Part shown: positions 27,430-36,138 of the stretch, in pieces | How the letters are laid out: every line of letters begins with the position of its first letter | Numbering within the stretch: the first letter of the stretch is position 1 | Origin: Neobacillus sp. WH10 | GTDB taxonomy: Bacteria > Bacillota > Bacilli > Bacillales > Cytobacillaceae | Length of the DNA: 64,000 nucleotides | Assembly: GCF_030123405.1 (NCBI RefSeq) | Contig: NZ_CP126110.1 | Location: forward strand, 2,666,001-2,730,000 | Direction of reading: 5' to 3' | Position numbers and translations under genes: made by a program | The notes under the pieces: model-generated | What the model was told of the DNA's origin: nothing | What the model saw: the letters and a program-made list of their open reading frames with translations, nothing else | Database searches by the model: none

Positions 27430-28443
27430 ATGAGTGATTTGCTCACAGTAAAAAATTTATCTACTCAATTTCAAACAGAGCGGGGGATTTCCCATGCGGT
27501 CCGTTTTGTGAATTTCTCCATCAAATCAGGAGAGACAATGGGAATTGTAGGCGAAAGCGGCAGTGGAAAAAGTGTGACAGCTAAATCCATCATGAGGCTT
27601 GTTGAAAGCCAAAACGGAAAAATTGTATCAGGAGAAATGATTTTTGAAAACATCAACCTGGCAAAACAAACGGAAAAACAAATGCAGAAAATCAGAGGCA
27701 ATTCAGTAGCCATGATTTTTCAGGATCCCATGACCTCTTTGAACCCTTTGCTTAAAGTAGGCTCTCAGATTGCAGAAGTGCTTCGTTTTCATAAAGGAAT
27801 GACAAAGCAGCAGGCGCAAAAAGAAGTAATCAACCTCATGACCCAGCTTTCCATCCCTTCACCGGAAAAACGTTATCATCAGTATCCCCACGAATTCAGC
27901 GGAGGGATGCTACAACGGCTGATGATTGCCATTTCATTGGCATGCAAGCCGAAATTGCTTATTGCCGATGAGCCTACAACCGCGCTGGATGTAACGATAC
28001 AAGCGCAGATTTTACGGCTAATGAAAGAGCTTCAACAGCAATACGGAATGGCCATTCTTATGATCACTCATGATTTGGGCGTTGTGGCCGAAATTTGTGA
28101 CAAAGTATCGGTCATGTATGCAGGTGAAATCGTTGAAAGCACAAGTGTGGAAAATATTTTTGAGCAACCATTGCATCCTTATACAAAAGCATTAATGGAC
28201 TCAAGACCTAAACTTGGTTATAGGGAGAAAAAACTCAAATCCATCGAAGGATCACCGCCTGATCTATCAAAGAAGATCAATGGATGTCCTTTTGCCCCCC
28301 GTTGCGCTGTCAAAATAGAAATATGTGCGACAGAAAAGCCAGCATTGAAGCAAATGACTCCTTCCCACTGGGCAGCATGTCATGTGGCCGAAGCAGCAGT
28401 AAAGAAAGGAGATGAGCGTTTTGACAGCGTTGTTACAAGTTGA
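27430..28443 (+). CDS. Peptide ABC transporter ATPase, DppD/OppD type
   Basis: 337 residues; AGAGGAGG upstream of the ATG. Walker A is GESGSGKSVTAKS, the Q-loop MIFQDPMTSLNPLLKV, the signature FSGGMLQRLMIA, Walker B LLIADEPTTALDVT and the switch His in MITHDLGVV. The C-terminal oligo_HPY domain holds the Cys cluster (CPFAPRC...C...C) that binds an iron-sulfur cluster in relatives. It powers peptide import together with the next ATPase, whose coding region overlaps its end by 23 bases. Confidence 0.95.
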   Translation: MSDLLTVKNLSTQFQTERGISHAVRFVNFSIKSGETMGIVGESGSGKSVTAKSIMRLVESQNGKIVSGEMIFENINLAKQTEKQMQKIRGNSVAMIFQDPMTSLNPLLKVGSQIAEVLRFHKGMTKQQAQKEVINLMTQLSIPSPEKRYHQYPHEFSGGMLQRLMIAISLACKPKLLIADEPTTALDVTIQAQILRLMKELQQQYGMAILMITHDLGVVAEICDKVSVMYAGEIVESTSVENIFEQPLHPYTKALMDSRPKLGYREKKLKSIEGSPPDLSKKINGCPFAPRCAVKIEICATEKPALKQMTPSHWAACHVAEAAVKKGDERFDSVVTS

Positions 28444-29401
28444 AGGGTTAAAAAAGTACTTCCCAGCTGGAAAAACAAACTTCCTTGGCAAGCATACACA
28501 GCTACTAAAAGCCGTAGATGATCTTTCCTTTACTATACAGGAAGGGGAAATATTCGGCCTTGTCGGCGAAAGCGGATGCGGTAAGTCAACAACAGGCAGA
28601 TGTATTTTAAAGATTGAAGAGGTAACTAGTGGTAGCATACATTTTATGGGTAAGGACATTACTAATCTAAAAGGCAAAAAGCTTTTACAAGTAAGACAGG
28701 AAATGCAAATGATTTTCCAAAATCCTTATTCCTCTTTGAATCCAAGGCTGACAATCCGTCAGACGCTGGAGGAAGTGTTAAAGGTGCACCGGATAGCAAC
28801 GGGAAATAAAGCGAAAGACAGAATCATAGGGTTGCTGGAACAGGTTGGACTACCGAGAGATACCATGGACCGTTATCCGCATGAGTTCAGCGGCGGACAA
28901 CTGCAGCGTATTGTGGTGGCAAGAGCATTGGCTGTGAATCCTAATTTTATTTTTGCTGATGAACCGGTTTCTGCTCTAGATGTTTCTGTACAAGCCCAAA
29001 TTTTAAATTTACTGGCCTCGTTACGGGATGAGCTTGGGTTGACAATACTTTTTGTGGCACATGACTTAAGTGTTGTGGAGCATATCAGTGATCGAGTCGG
29101 AGTCATGTATCTGGGACAAATGGTGGAAATGGCTAAAGTAGAAGACTTATATGGTGAGCCTTTGCATCCTTATACCAAAGCATTAATTCACTCAATTCCA
29201 ATCAATAACCCAAAAGAAAAGAAAGAAGGAATCACACTGGAAGGGGATATTCCAAGTCCTATAGATCCTCCGATGGGCTGTCGTTTTGCTTCTAGATGTC
29301 CTGAATGCTTTGCTCGCTGTATAGAAGAAGCACCTGCTTTTCAAGAAGTAAAGCCGGGACATTTTGCAGCGTGCCATTTATATATTAGTAACGAGAAATA
29401 G
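28421..29401 (+). CDS. Peptide ABC transporter ATPase, DppF/OppF type
   Basis: 326 residues from a TTG at 28421 (AAAGGAG 9 bases upstream). The in-frame ATG at 28412 is only 2 bases from the ribosome site, so it is less likely. It opens TALLQVEGLKKYFP. Walker A is GESGCGKSTTGRC, the Q-loop MIFQNPYSSLNPRL, the signature FSGGQLQRIVVA, Walker B FIFADEPVSALDVS, the His switch VAHDLSVVEH, and an oligo_HPY tail with CRFASRCP. It pairs with the preceding ATPase. It overlaps the upstream gene, indicating coupled translation. Confidence 0.94.
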   Translation: MTALLQVEGLKKYFPAGKTNFLGKHTQLLKAVDDLSFTIQEGEIFGLVGESGCGKSTTGRCILKIEEVTSGSIHFMGKDITNLKGKKLLQVRQEMQMIFQNPYSSLNPRLTIRQTLEEVLKVHRIATGNKAKDRIIGLLEQVGLPRDTMDRYPHEFSGGQLQRIVVARALAVNPNFIFADEPVSALDVSVQAQILNLLASLRDELGLTILFVAHDLSVVEHISDRVGVMYLGQMVEMAKVEDLYGEPLHPYTKALIHSIPINNPKEKKEGITLEGDIPSPIDPPMGCRFASRCPECFARCIEEAPAFQEVKPGHFAACHLYISNEK

Positions 29402-29537
29402 AGTGCAACTCCCTTCTATTCGACAGATATATTTAGATAGCTATTGTAGGCTGAATTGTTGGCGTTGCCAACAAAGAATGACAATCAAGCGGAGAATAAG
29501 ACATTTAATATTAAAAAAAAACAAATGGGGAGATTAC

Positions 29538-30611
29538 ATGAATTCATTAAAAGAACTTTTAGTAGAATTTGATGCCATTCATGGTGTGGCAGGGGATGAA
29601 GAACGCGTTGCACAAGCCCTACAGAATCATTTAAAACCAGTGACAGACGAATATTTTGAAGATGCACTAGGAAACCAAGTATTTATCAGAAAGGGAAGCA
29701 ATCCAGATTTTAAGATTATGCTTGCCGCTCACATGGATGAAATTGGATATATCGTCCACAATATTGATGCTGAAGGTTTCGTTTATATTTTACCAGTTGG
29801 TTATCACGACTGCAGAACGGCTTTCAACCAAGTGCTCACAATTTACACAGAAAAAGGGCCCGTCACCGGCATAACCGGAGGCAAGCCAGCACACATTGTT
29901 ACACCTGAAGAGGCAAAGCTCGCCATTCCGATTGAAGAGTTATATATTGATGTCGGAACAACAAGTAAAGAAGAAACATTGGCACTTGGCGTGCAGATCG
30001 GTGATTACTTGACTTTTCAAAGAACGGGACAATTTCTAAACGACAGTAAAATTTTCACAGGAAAAGCTGTCGATAACCGTGCAGCCTGTGCAGTGATGGT
30101 TGAAGTTATGAAACGCTTGGCAGATAAAAATATCGTTCCAACGGTTTATGGAGTGGGAACTGTGCAGGAAGAGATGGGCATCCGCGGCTCCATTCCTATC
30201 TCAAACAGAATTCAGCCTGATATTGGCCTTGCTCTTGATGTTTGTCTTTCTGGAGGAACACCTGCTTTAACTGAAAAAGATATTGCAATTACACTTGGTG
30301 AAGGACCAGCCCTCATGCTATACGACTGGACACCAGATAGTGGACATGGAAATAACGTGCCAAAGAAGTTAACTCGCAAATTAATCCAGACAGCAGAGAA
30401 AAATAATATCCCTTATCAGCGGGAAGTTGTTCTGAATGGCGGAACAGATGCCTGGGCCATGAGTATAGCAGGCAACGGAGCTCTGGCCAGTTGTATTTCT
30501 TTCCCGTCCCGTAACATCCATTCAGCGACCGGATGTGTTCATATGGATGATTTGGAATATTCCGTACAGCTAGTTGTGGCATTTATTGACTCCTTACAAG
30601 AGAAATTATGA
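29538..30611 (+). CDS. M42-family aminopeptidase
   Basis: 357 residues from the ATG at 29538 (GGGGAG upstream); the longer in-frame opening to 29364 overlaps the ATPase gene and has no ribosome site. Metal ligands and catalytic residues of the M42 (glutamyl aminopeptidase/deblocking aminopeptidase) family are all present: His65 in LAAHMDE, Asp179 in AVDNRAA, Glu211-Glu212 in VQEEMG, Asp234 in ALDVC and His328 in RNIHSA. M42 enzymes are large cytosolic dodecamers that trim short peptides. As the last gene of a peptide-import operon it probably degrades the imported peptides. Confidence 0.93.
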   Translation: MNSLKELLVEFDAIHGVAGDEERVAQALQNHLKPVTDEYFEDALGNQVFIRKGSNPDFKIMLAAHMDEIGYIVHNIDAEGFVYILPVGYHDCRTAFNQVLTIYTEKGPVTGITGGKPAHIVTPEEAKLAIPIEELYIDVGTTSKEETLALGVQIGDYLTFQRTGQFLNDSKIFTGKAVDNRAACAVMVEVMKRLADKNIVPTVYGVGTVQEEMGIRGSIPISNRIQPDIGLALDVCLSGGTPALTEKDIAITLGEGPALMLYDWTPDSGHGNNVPKKLTRKLIQTAEKNNIPYQREVVLNGGTDAWAMSIAGNGALASCISFPSRNIHSATGCVHMDDLEYSVQLVVAFIDSLQEKL

Positions 30612-30800
30612 TTAGGAAAAGGGCTGTCCCATAAGTCAGTGGGAACTTACCCAGGGATAGTTTTGCTTAGTATATGGATAATATTGTGCACAAAGAAGTG
30701 TCTATATCTTGTTTTACAACTCCTAATGGAACTGCAAAATTCATTTGCTATTAACATAAGTTAGAGGACCCCTGTACAATGCTGCAAAAACAAACAAGGA
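30612..30800. other. Gap after M42 peptidase
   Basis: No gene seen. GGGCTGTCCCATAAGTCAGT near 30620 resembles the ends of common Bacillus repeats or insertion sequences, but I found no matching partner in the window. Confidence 0.35.
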
Positions 30801-30838
30801 AGAAAACAACATTCAAAGGAACGTTGTTTTCTTTTTTT
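30801..30838 (+). terminator. Terminator, probably of the peptide operon
   Basis: AGAAAACAAC pairs perfectly with GTTGTTTTCT across 12 bases, followed by a run of T. The following 30839-31290 shows only a zinc-ribbon-like scrap in one frame (CPHCTGIAVMDDYY, stop, WCERCGFSYQK), too broken to call a gene. Confidence 0.85.
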
Positions 30839-31291
30839 AATATCCGAGGGTGCAGTCAAGAAGCCTGTTCCCGCTCCAGCCTAGGTTCCGAAGCCATGAG
30901 CTTTATTCGAGGAAGCAAGATCCTTCGCGGGAACATTCAAAGAAGAAAGGAAGTAATCATCCGTTCTGAAGAACCTTTGATTACTCTATTCATGTTTTTA
31001 AGAGAATCCATAGAAGCATTTGCACAGCAGCTGCAGCCATCTTCTGGTACTGACACTCCTGCGAGAGCTGCAAAGCTGTAGAGTGACAAAAAAGTTGTTG
31101 AAATTACAATAAAGTCGATTAATAAAGATGGTGTGATTTTACATTTGGCGTCAATTATGCTTTATTGTAAATGCCCTCATTGTACTGGGATTGCTGTTAT
31201 GGATGATTATTATTAGATTGGTGATCAATATCTTTGGTGTGAAAGATGTGGATTTAGCTATCAAAAAATTTACAACCAAAAAAGGAATATA

Positions 31292-31320
31292 TTGAATGCG
31301 TTTACAATTGGTGCTATACT
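31292..31320 (+). promoter_or_regulatory. Promoter with overlapping cre site for GH20 gene
   Basis: TTGAAT (31292-31297) and TATACT (31315-31320) are 17 bases apart, and TG at 31312-31313 makes an extended -10. TTGAATGCGTTTACAA (31292-31307) matches the CcpA cre consensus WTGNAANCGNWNWCAW with one mismatch and covers the -35 element. Repression by CcpA during growth on preferred sugars is the expected effect. Confidence 0.65.
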
Positions 31321-31339
31321 ATACATGATATTGCATATT

Positions 31340-31426
31340 TATCACATGTTACTGATTTGATCAGGCAGAGTGGTTCAATTGAAAGAATTTCGATTCTTTT
31401 AGTTTGAGACCGCCCTGCCTTTTTTG
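31340..31426 (+). promoter_or_regulatory. GlcT/LicT-type RNA antiterminator overlapping a terminator
   Basis: ATCACATGTTACTGAT (31341-31356) pairs with ATCAGGCAGAGTGGT in the pattern of the RAT element recognised by BglG-family (PRD) antiterminators. The conserved TGTTACTG...CAGGCA core and the longer lower stem resemble the GlcT-type RAT. The 3' arm (AGGCAG, 31363-31368) can instead pair with CTGCCT (31415-31420), followed by six T, forming a terminator. It lies 20 bases after the promoter and 195 bases before the GH20 start. A second copy occurs at 41418-41506. No antiterminator gene is in the window. Confidence 0.72.
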
Positions 31427-31620
31427 CGTTATTTTTGGTAAATGTATTTAGATTAATAGGTTTTCAAAACAACTTTAGAACAATCAAAATCCATCACCAA
31501 TTAGCTTTTCATGTAATTGAAAGGAGGTATGCTGAGGAAAAAGTTCATTTTATAGTTTTCCTAATCAATATCGCAGAAGAATGGTAACTCTTTAAAACTA
31601 TTATTCGAGGTGGGATTAAA

Positions 31621-34600
31621 TTGAGGTTAGGTAAAAAGAAGAATTTCTATTTCAGTTTACTATGCATTGTTTGTATGTTAATGCCTTATTTGCTGCCCGC
31701 AGCTAATGCATCAGCAGAGGTTCAAAACCCAAATTTAGCACTAGACAAGTCTGTTAAAGTTTCTGGATTGGAAGTGAATGACGGAAGATTAGCAGCTGAA
31801 TTTGCCGTAGATGGACTCCGTTCTGGAAAATCAAAAAATGGAATATCGGATGCGAGATGGTCTTCTAATAAAAGAAGTACCACTAATCCTAATGCACCTC
31901 AATGGATTTATGTAGATTTAGGAACAGAACAGACGATCAGACAAATAAAAGTATTGTGGGAAAAAGCGTATTCTCCAGACTATGAGGTTCAAGTTAGCAA
32001 TACAGCTAAAGAAGAAGATTGGAAAACAATCGGTCATTACACGGATGCTTCTGAATCAAACCTAGAAAAAGTCATAAATTTACCTCAATCTGAAACGGCA
32101 AGATATGTACGAGTAAAAGCGAACAAATCGCGAAACACACCTGCTGCAGGTGTCACTCAATTTCTAAATGTGTCCATCTGGGAACTGGAGGTTTTTGAAC
32201 ATATTCAGTTTAACAATTCACAAGACGTTGTAAACTATATGAATGAAATGAAACCTACGCTATCTAATGATGGTAATAAAATTGTTTTACCTGATTCTCC
32301 AGACCCGAGATATGAAGTTTCTTTATTTGGATCGGATAATAAACAGATTATCGATATGAATCTGAATTACTATCAACCAATTAGTGATAGTAAGGTAAAC
32401 ATTTTATACAAAGTAACGAATAAAAATGACAGTAAAGATTCTGCTGCTTCTTCCAATGATATTCCAATTAATGTCGAAGGGAAATATCAACATGAAGAAG
32501 GTGATAACCCGGTTCCAAACGTTATACCTGGTCTGAGAGAATGGAAGGGTTATACTGGAAGCTTTGAACTTGAAAAAGGTGCTAGCTTAGTGGTAGATTC
32601 CTCTGCTCCGGATTCTTTAATGGAAACAGCTCGGAGTATTCAAGCCTATTTTAAAAATATGTTAGGAAAAGACATTAATGTTCATAAAGGCTCGAAGGCA
32701 AGTGTTGGGGAAATATTTTTAACAATAGACAATACGAAAGAACATTTAGGTGAGGAAGGGTATACTCTTGATATCACCGATAAAATTATTGTGAGTGCTC
32801 CAAAAACAAAAGGGATCCTTTATGGTGGGATTTCGCTTACGCAAATTTTATACCAATCAGAAAATAAAAATACCATTCCTAAAGGAATAGCCAGAGACTA
32901 TCCAAAATATGAAGTACGCTCAGGAATGCTAGATGTTGGCAGGATGTATATTCCGTTAGACTATGTTCAAGAAATGACAGAATATATGGCATGGTTTAAG
33001 TTAAATGAAATTCAATTGCATATTAATGATTATTGGGGCAAAGCAAATTATCAAGCCTTTCGGGTAGAAAGCAAAAAATATCCAGAAATTAATGCGAAGG
33101 ATGGGTATTATACACAGGAAGAGTACATTGCATTTCAAAAGAATATGAAAAAGTATGGAATCGATGTTGTCACAGAAATTGATACACCGTACCATGCGGA
33201 AAGTTTTAGAGCTGTGAATCCGGACATGATGCTTTCCAAAGGGGCTTTAGACATTACCACCCCGGAAAAACAAAAATTGGTTTATCCATTTATTGAGTCC
33301 CTTTTTGATGAGTTTCTTGGGGATAGTCCAACTGATGAAAATAGGGTCATTCAAAGTAGTAAATTCCATATGGGTACGGATGAGTATGATAAGAGATATT
33401 CAGAGCAAATGAGAGCCTATACGGACCATTTTATTAATTATATTAATAATAAGGGGTATGAAACAAGACTCTGGGGATCAATTGGAAAAAATGGCTTCAA
33501 TGGTAATACCCCGGTAAGTAATAAGGCAACGATGAATATTTGGGCTCCGTACTGGTCTGATGTAAAGGAAATGTATAGTTTAGGGTATGACATTATCAAT
33601 ACGTGCGGAGGAGATCTGTATATTGTTCCTGTTGGAAATGCAGGGTATCCGGATTATTTGGATATAAAAAATAGATATGATTCATGGGAAGTAAATGATT
33701 TGAATAACAATGGTAGAGGAAATGGCGGGGCAACCATGCCATTTGCCCATCCGCAAACAAAAGGTGCAGAATTTGCGGTATGGAATGATATGACTTCCTT
33801 TTCAGGTGGTTTATCAAGTTATGATATTTTTAATCGAATGAAAGATGCAGTCGTTTTAGTATCCGAAAAAACGTGGTACGGGGAAAAAACAGCAGGGCAG
33901 ACCTCTGAGCAGTTTATGGAGCGGGTAAACAAGGTTCAAAATAGAATCGCAACATCTAACCCTTCGAGATTCGTTGAGTCCAAAACAGATGTAGTCCTTA
34001 AATATGACTTTGAATCTATGAAAAATAACAAAGTTAAAGACTTATCGGGCAATGAATATGATGCAAAAATCAAAGGCCGTCCAAACCTTGTAGATGGTTA
34101 TGATGGGAAATCCCTACAGTTGGATGGGGATAATTTCATTGAACTTCCTTTGTCAGGGATAGGATATCCATATTCGGTTTCGTTTGATATTAAACTAGAT
34201 GAAGGATCTCTTAACGATGCTACCTTGTTTTCCGGGAATGATGGAGATTTTTATGTGAACTTAAACCAAACAGGTAAGCTGGGTTATCAAAGAAATGAGA
34301 AAACGTCCCAAGGAAGTTTATCAAAATTTGAAAACTATACGTTTAGTCACAATTATTCACTAAAAGTAAACGAATGGCAGAATGTTGTTCTTGTTGGGGA
34401 TAAAAAGAAAACGACTTTATTTATTAATGGAAAACAAGTTTCTACTTCTGTACAAACGAATAAGTTGGGCGGCCGGGTCAATGACTCCTCGACCTTTGTC
34501 CTGCCTTTGGAAAAAATCGGGCAAGGAATCAAAGGAAAAATCGACAACATTACGGTAATGAATAAAGCACTATCAAGCAATAACATTAAAAATATATTAT

Positions 34601-35268
34601 CTTACGATCCTGGGCAAAGAAATGTTGCTTACCAACAAAAAGTAACCGCGTCTTCGGAGTACGATCAATCTCAACGTGCAGCAAATATAACGGATGGAGA
34701 TTTATTAACTAGATGGGGCTCCCAGTACAAAAATATGTCAGCTGCTGAGGCTGATAATCAATGGATTATGGTAGAACTAGATGATTCTCGCAACATTGAT
34801 ACAGTGAAGCTTTTTTGGGAAAAAGCCAGAGCAGAGAAATATACATTGCTTGCTTCAAAGGATGGAAATACTTTCGAGGAAGTTTATTCTTATCCAGAAA
34901 CAAGTGGTGTTAGCGCTGGTGAAATTGATACAATTAAATTAAAAGATGTTAATGCAAAGTATTTAAAAGTAGTCATGACGGAAAGAAAAACGATAAATGG
35001 TACTAAGTACGGTTATAGTTTATATGAATTAGAAGCATACGGTAAAACAGACTTTGCTGGAGCGGAGAAATTATTAGAAGAGGCAGAAAAACTGCTTAAT
35101 GAGCCAACAAAAGGTGCAAAAGCAGATAAAGAAAGAATCGAGCTGATTGCTGCAAAGGAAGGACTGGAGTCGTATCTAGGAAGCGGTCAAGAGTTTGATG
35201 GATTCACGTTCCATGTTCTGGTTAGAACTCTTGAAACGAAAATGGAAAGTTATAAAAATAGGCTATAG
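31621..35268 (+). CDS. Secreted GH20 beta-N-acetylhexosaminidase, multidomain
   Basis: 1215 residues; TTG start with CGAGGTGGG upstream. The signal peptide (about 1-32, ending ANASAE) is followed by an F5/8-type C (CBM32-like) domain (38-195). A GH20 N-terminal beta domain (about 330-430) and the GH20 barrel follow. The catalytic pair is Asp587-Glu588 in KFHMGTDEYDKRY, with DVGRMYIPLDYV and IDTPYHAESF as barrel strands. A LamG-like domain (about 800-1000) and a second F5/8-C domain (about 1000-1145) come next, then a helical tail. The HMGTDEY motif is closer to lacto-N-biosidase-like GH20 than to simple chitobiases. It likely releases hexosamine units from host or environmental glycans outside the cell. 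Regulation by cre and RAT is described upstream. Confidence 0.88.
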   Translation: MRLGKKKNFYFSLLCIVCMLMPYLLPAANASAEVQNPNLALDKSVKVSGLEVNDGRLAAEFAVDGLRSGKSKNGISDARWSSNKRSTTNPNAPQWIYVDLGTEQTIRQIKVLWEKAYSPDYEVQVSNTAKEEDWKTIGHYTDASESNLEKVINLPQSETARYVRVKANKSRNTPAAGVTQFLNVSIWELEVFEHIQFNNSQDVVNYMNEMKPTLSNDGNKIVLPDSPDPRYEVSLFGSDNKQIIDMNLNYYQPISDSKVNILYKVTNKNDSKDSAASSNDIPINVEGKYQHEEGDNPVPNVIPGLREWKGYTGSFELEKGASLVVDSSAPDSLMETARSIQAYFKNMLGKDINVHKGSKASVGEIFLTIDNTKEHLGEEGYTLDITDKIIVSAPKTKGILYGGISLTQILYQSENKNTIPKGIARDYPKYEVRSGMLDVGRMYIPLDYVQEMTEYMAWFKLNEIQLHINDYWGKANYQAFRVESKKYPEINAKDGYYTQEEYIAFQKNMKKYGIDVVTEIDTPYHAESFRAVNPDMMLSKGALDITTPEKQKLVYPFIESLFDEFLGDSPTDENRVIQSSKFHMGTDEYDKRYSEQMRAYTDHFINYINNKGYETRLWGSIGKNGFNGNTPVSNKATMNIWAPYWSDVKEMYSLGYDIINTCGGDLYIVPVGNAGYPDYLDIKNRYDSWEVNDLNNNGRGNGGATMPFAHPQTKGAEFAVWNDMTSFSGGLSSYDIFNRMKDAVVLVSEKTWYGEKTAGQTSEQFMERVNKVQNRIATSNPSRFVESKTDVVLKYDFESMKNNKVKDLSGNEYDAKIKGRPNLVDGYDGKSLQLDGDNFIELPLSGIGYPYSVSFDIKLDEGSLNDATLFSGNDGDFYVNLNQTGKLGYQRNEKTSQGSLSKFENYTFSHNYSLKVNEWQNVVLVGDKKKTTLFINGKQVSTSVQTNKLGGRVNDSSTFVLPLEKIGQGIKGKIDNITVMNKALSSNNIKNILSYDPGQRNVAYQQKVTASSEYDQSQRAANITDGDLLTRWGSQYKNMSAAEADNQWIMVELDDSRNIDTVKLFWEKARAEKYTLLASKDGNTFEEVYSYPETSGVSAGEIDTIKLKDVNAKYLKVVMTERKTINGTKYGYSLYELEAYGKTDFAGAEKLLEEAEKLLNEPTKGAKADKERIELIAAKEGLESYLGSGQEFDGFTFHVLVRTLETKMESYKNRL

Positions 35269-35295
35269 TTGAAGTGTCAGTCCCTCATTACATTC

Positions 35296-35332
35296 AATCC
35301 CCGGTTCCATTAGTGGAAACGGGGATTTTTGA
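35296..35332 (+). terminator. Terminator of the GH20 gene
   Basis: AATCCCCG pairs with CGGGGATT, with a short inner stem (GTTCC/GGAAAC), followed by TTTTT, 28 bases after the stop. Confidence 0.85.
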
Positions 35333-35404
35333 TGTGCTTAGTTATTTATTTTGTGTTTTTCATTCAATTCTTAAATTCTCCTTGTAATTGTAGATTTAAA
35401 ATAA

Positions 35405-35465
35405 AGATTGATAATTTGTAAAAAAGTTCGATAATTTATAAAAATGATTGATAATTTATAATAAA
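35405..35465. repeat. Three tandem 20-bp AT-rich repeats
   Basis: ATAATTT recurs at 35411, 35431 and 35451, exactly 20 bases apart, within units of the form GATTGATAATTTATAAAAA (first unit TTTGTAA, second GTTCGATAATTT). It lies in a gene-free stretch between the GH20 terminator and the insertion sequence. Regular 20-bp spacing puts the units on one DNA face about every two helical turns. Confidence 0.65.
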
Positions 35466-35789
35466 GTTTGTTTAAAATCCTGTACTAAATATTTCTTTTT
35501 ATGTTCTTGTAGATGTTATAAAAAATATCCAGTATTTTATTCCATTAAAGGGCCATTTAATTGAATAACACTTCTAAATTAAAGTGCGATTTTATGTTAA
35601 TATCGGTGTGGATTTGTGAAACAATGTACTGATATGAACGAAACTGTCAATGCTCCCTACCTAATTAGTTTTGGTTTCGGTTTTTGGGCAACTTTAAGAA
35701 GAGAAGCGTTTTTTAGCTTCTTTGCCTTATTAGTTGGGGTTCAGCCTTTTTCAAGGCTAGGGAATCTCCTTCTCAGCTTACTGACTGCT

Positions 35790-35868
35790 CTTCAATCTCC
35801 AAAATGGCTGTCAAGTGCTTTCCTTGACAGGCATTTTGGAGATTGAGATACTTTTTAAAGCTGAGAAT
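35790..35868. repeat. Long hairpin in the noncoding part of the IS
   Basis: CAATCTCCAAAATGGCTGTC (35793-35812) plus AAG pairs with CTTGACAGGCATTTTGGAGATTG (35823-35845) with one bulge. Outer arms TCTCAGCTT (35771) and AAAGCTGAGA (35858) can extend it. It lies downstream of the transposase on its coding strand, where IS1111 elements encode their guide RNA. Confidence 0.6.
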
Positions 35869-36138
35869 GAATTAATTTCTCCTTTCATGTTGATATAAAA
35901 AGTTAAGCACACGGCACGAAGGCAAAAATCTCAACTGCGGTTAGCACTCTGATATTCGTGGGTTTTCACATTTTATCTTTCCGTATAAAGGAGCTTCCAC
36001 TAACTTAAAACGTGCGTTAGCCTATTTAGGCATAGCACAAGTACAATTCGTGGTTTCTCCTTTCCGGTTTTTACCTTTGCCTCCGAGCCCTATGCTCCGA
36101 CTTTTAAAGAAAATTGAACTTCATTTTATTCGTAATTT

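Noticed and set aside
30779..31081. 100-codon frame after the M42 peptidase
   Set aside because: It starts inside a terminator hairpin and its product is Arg/Ser-rich without pattern.
35405..35465. Plasmid-type replication origin (iterons)
   Set aside because: Only three units and no replication initiator gene nearby; the DnaD/DnaB genes are 29 kb away.
35616..35846. 76-codon frame in the IS noncoding region
   Set aside because: It crosses the IS end and the long hairpin; an accidental frame.
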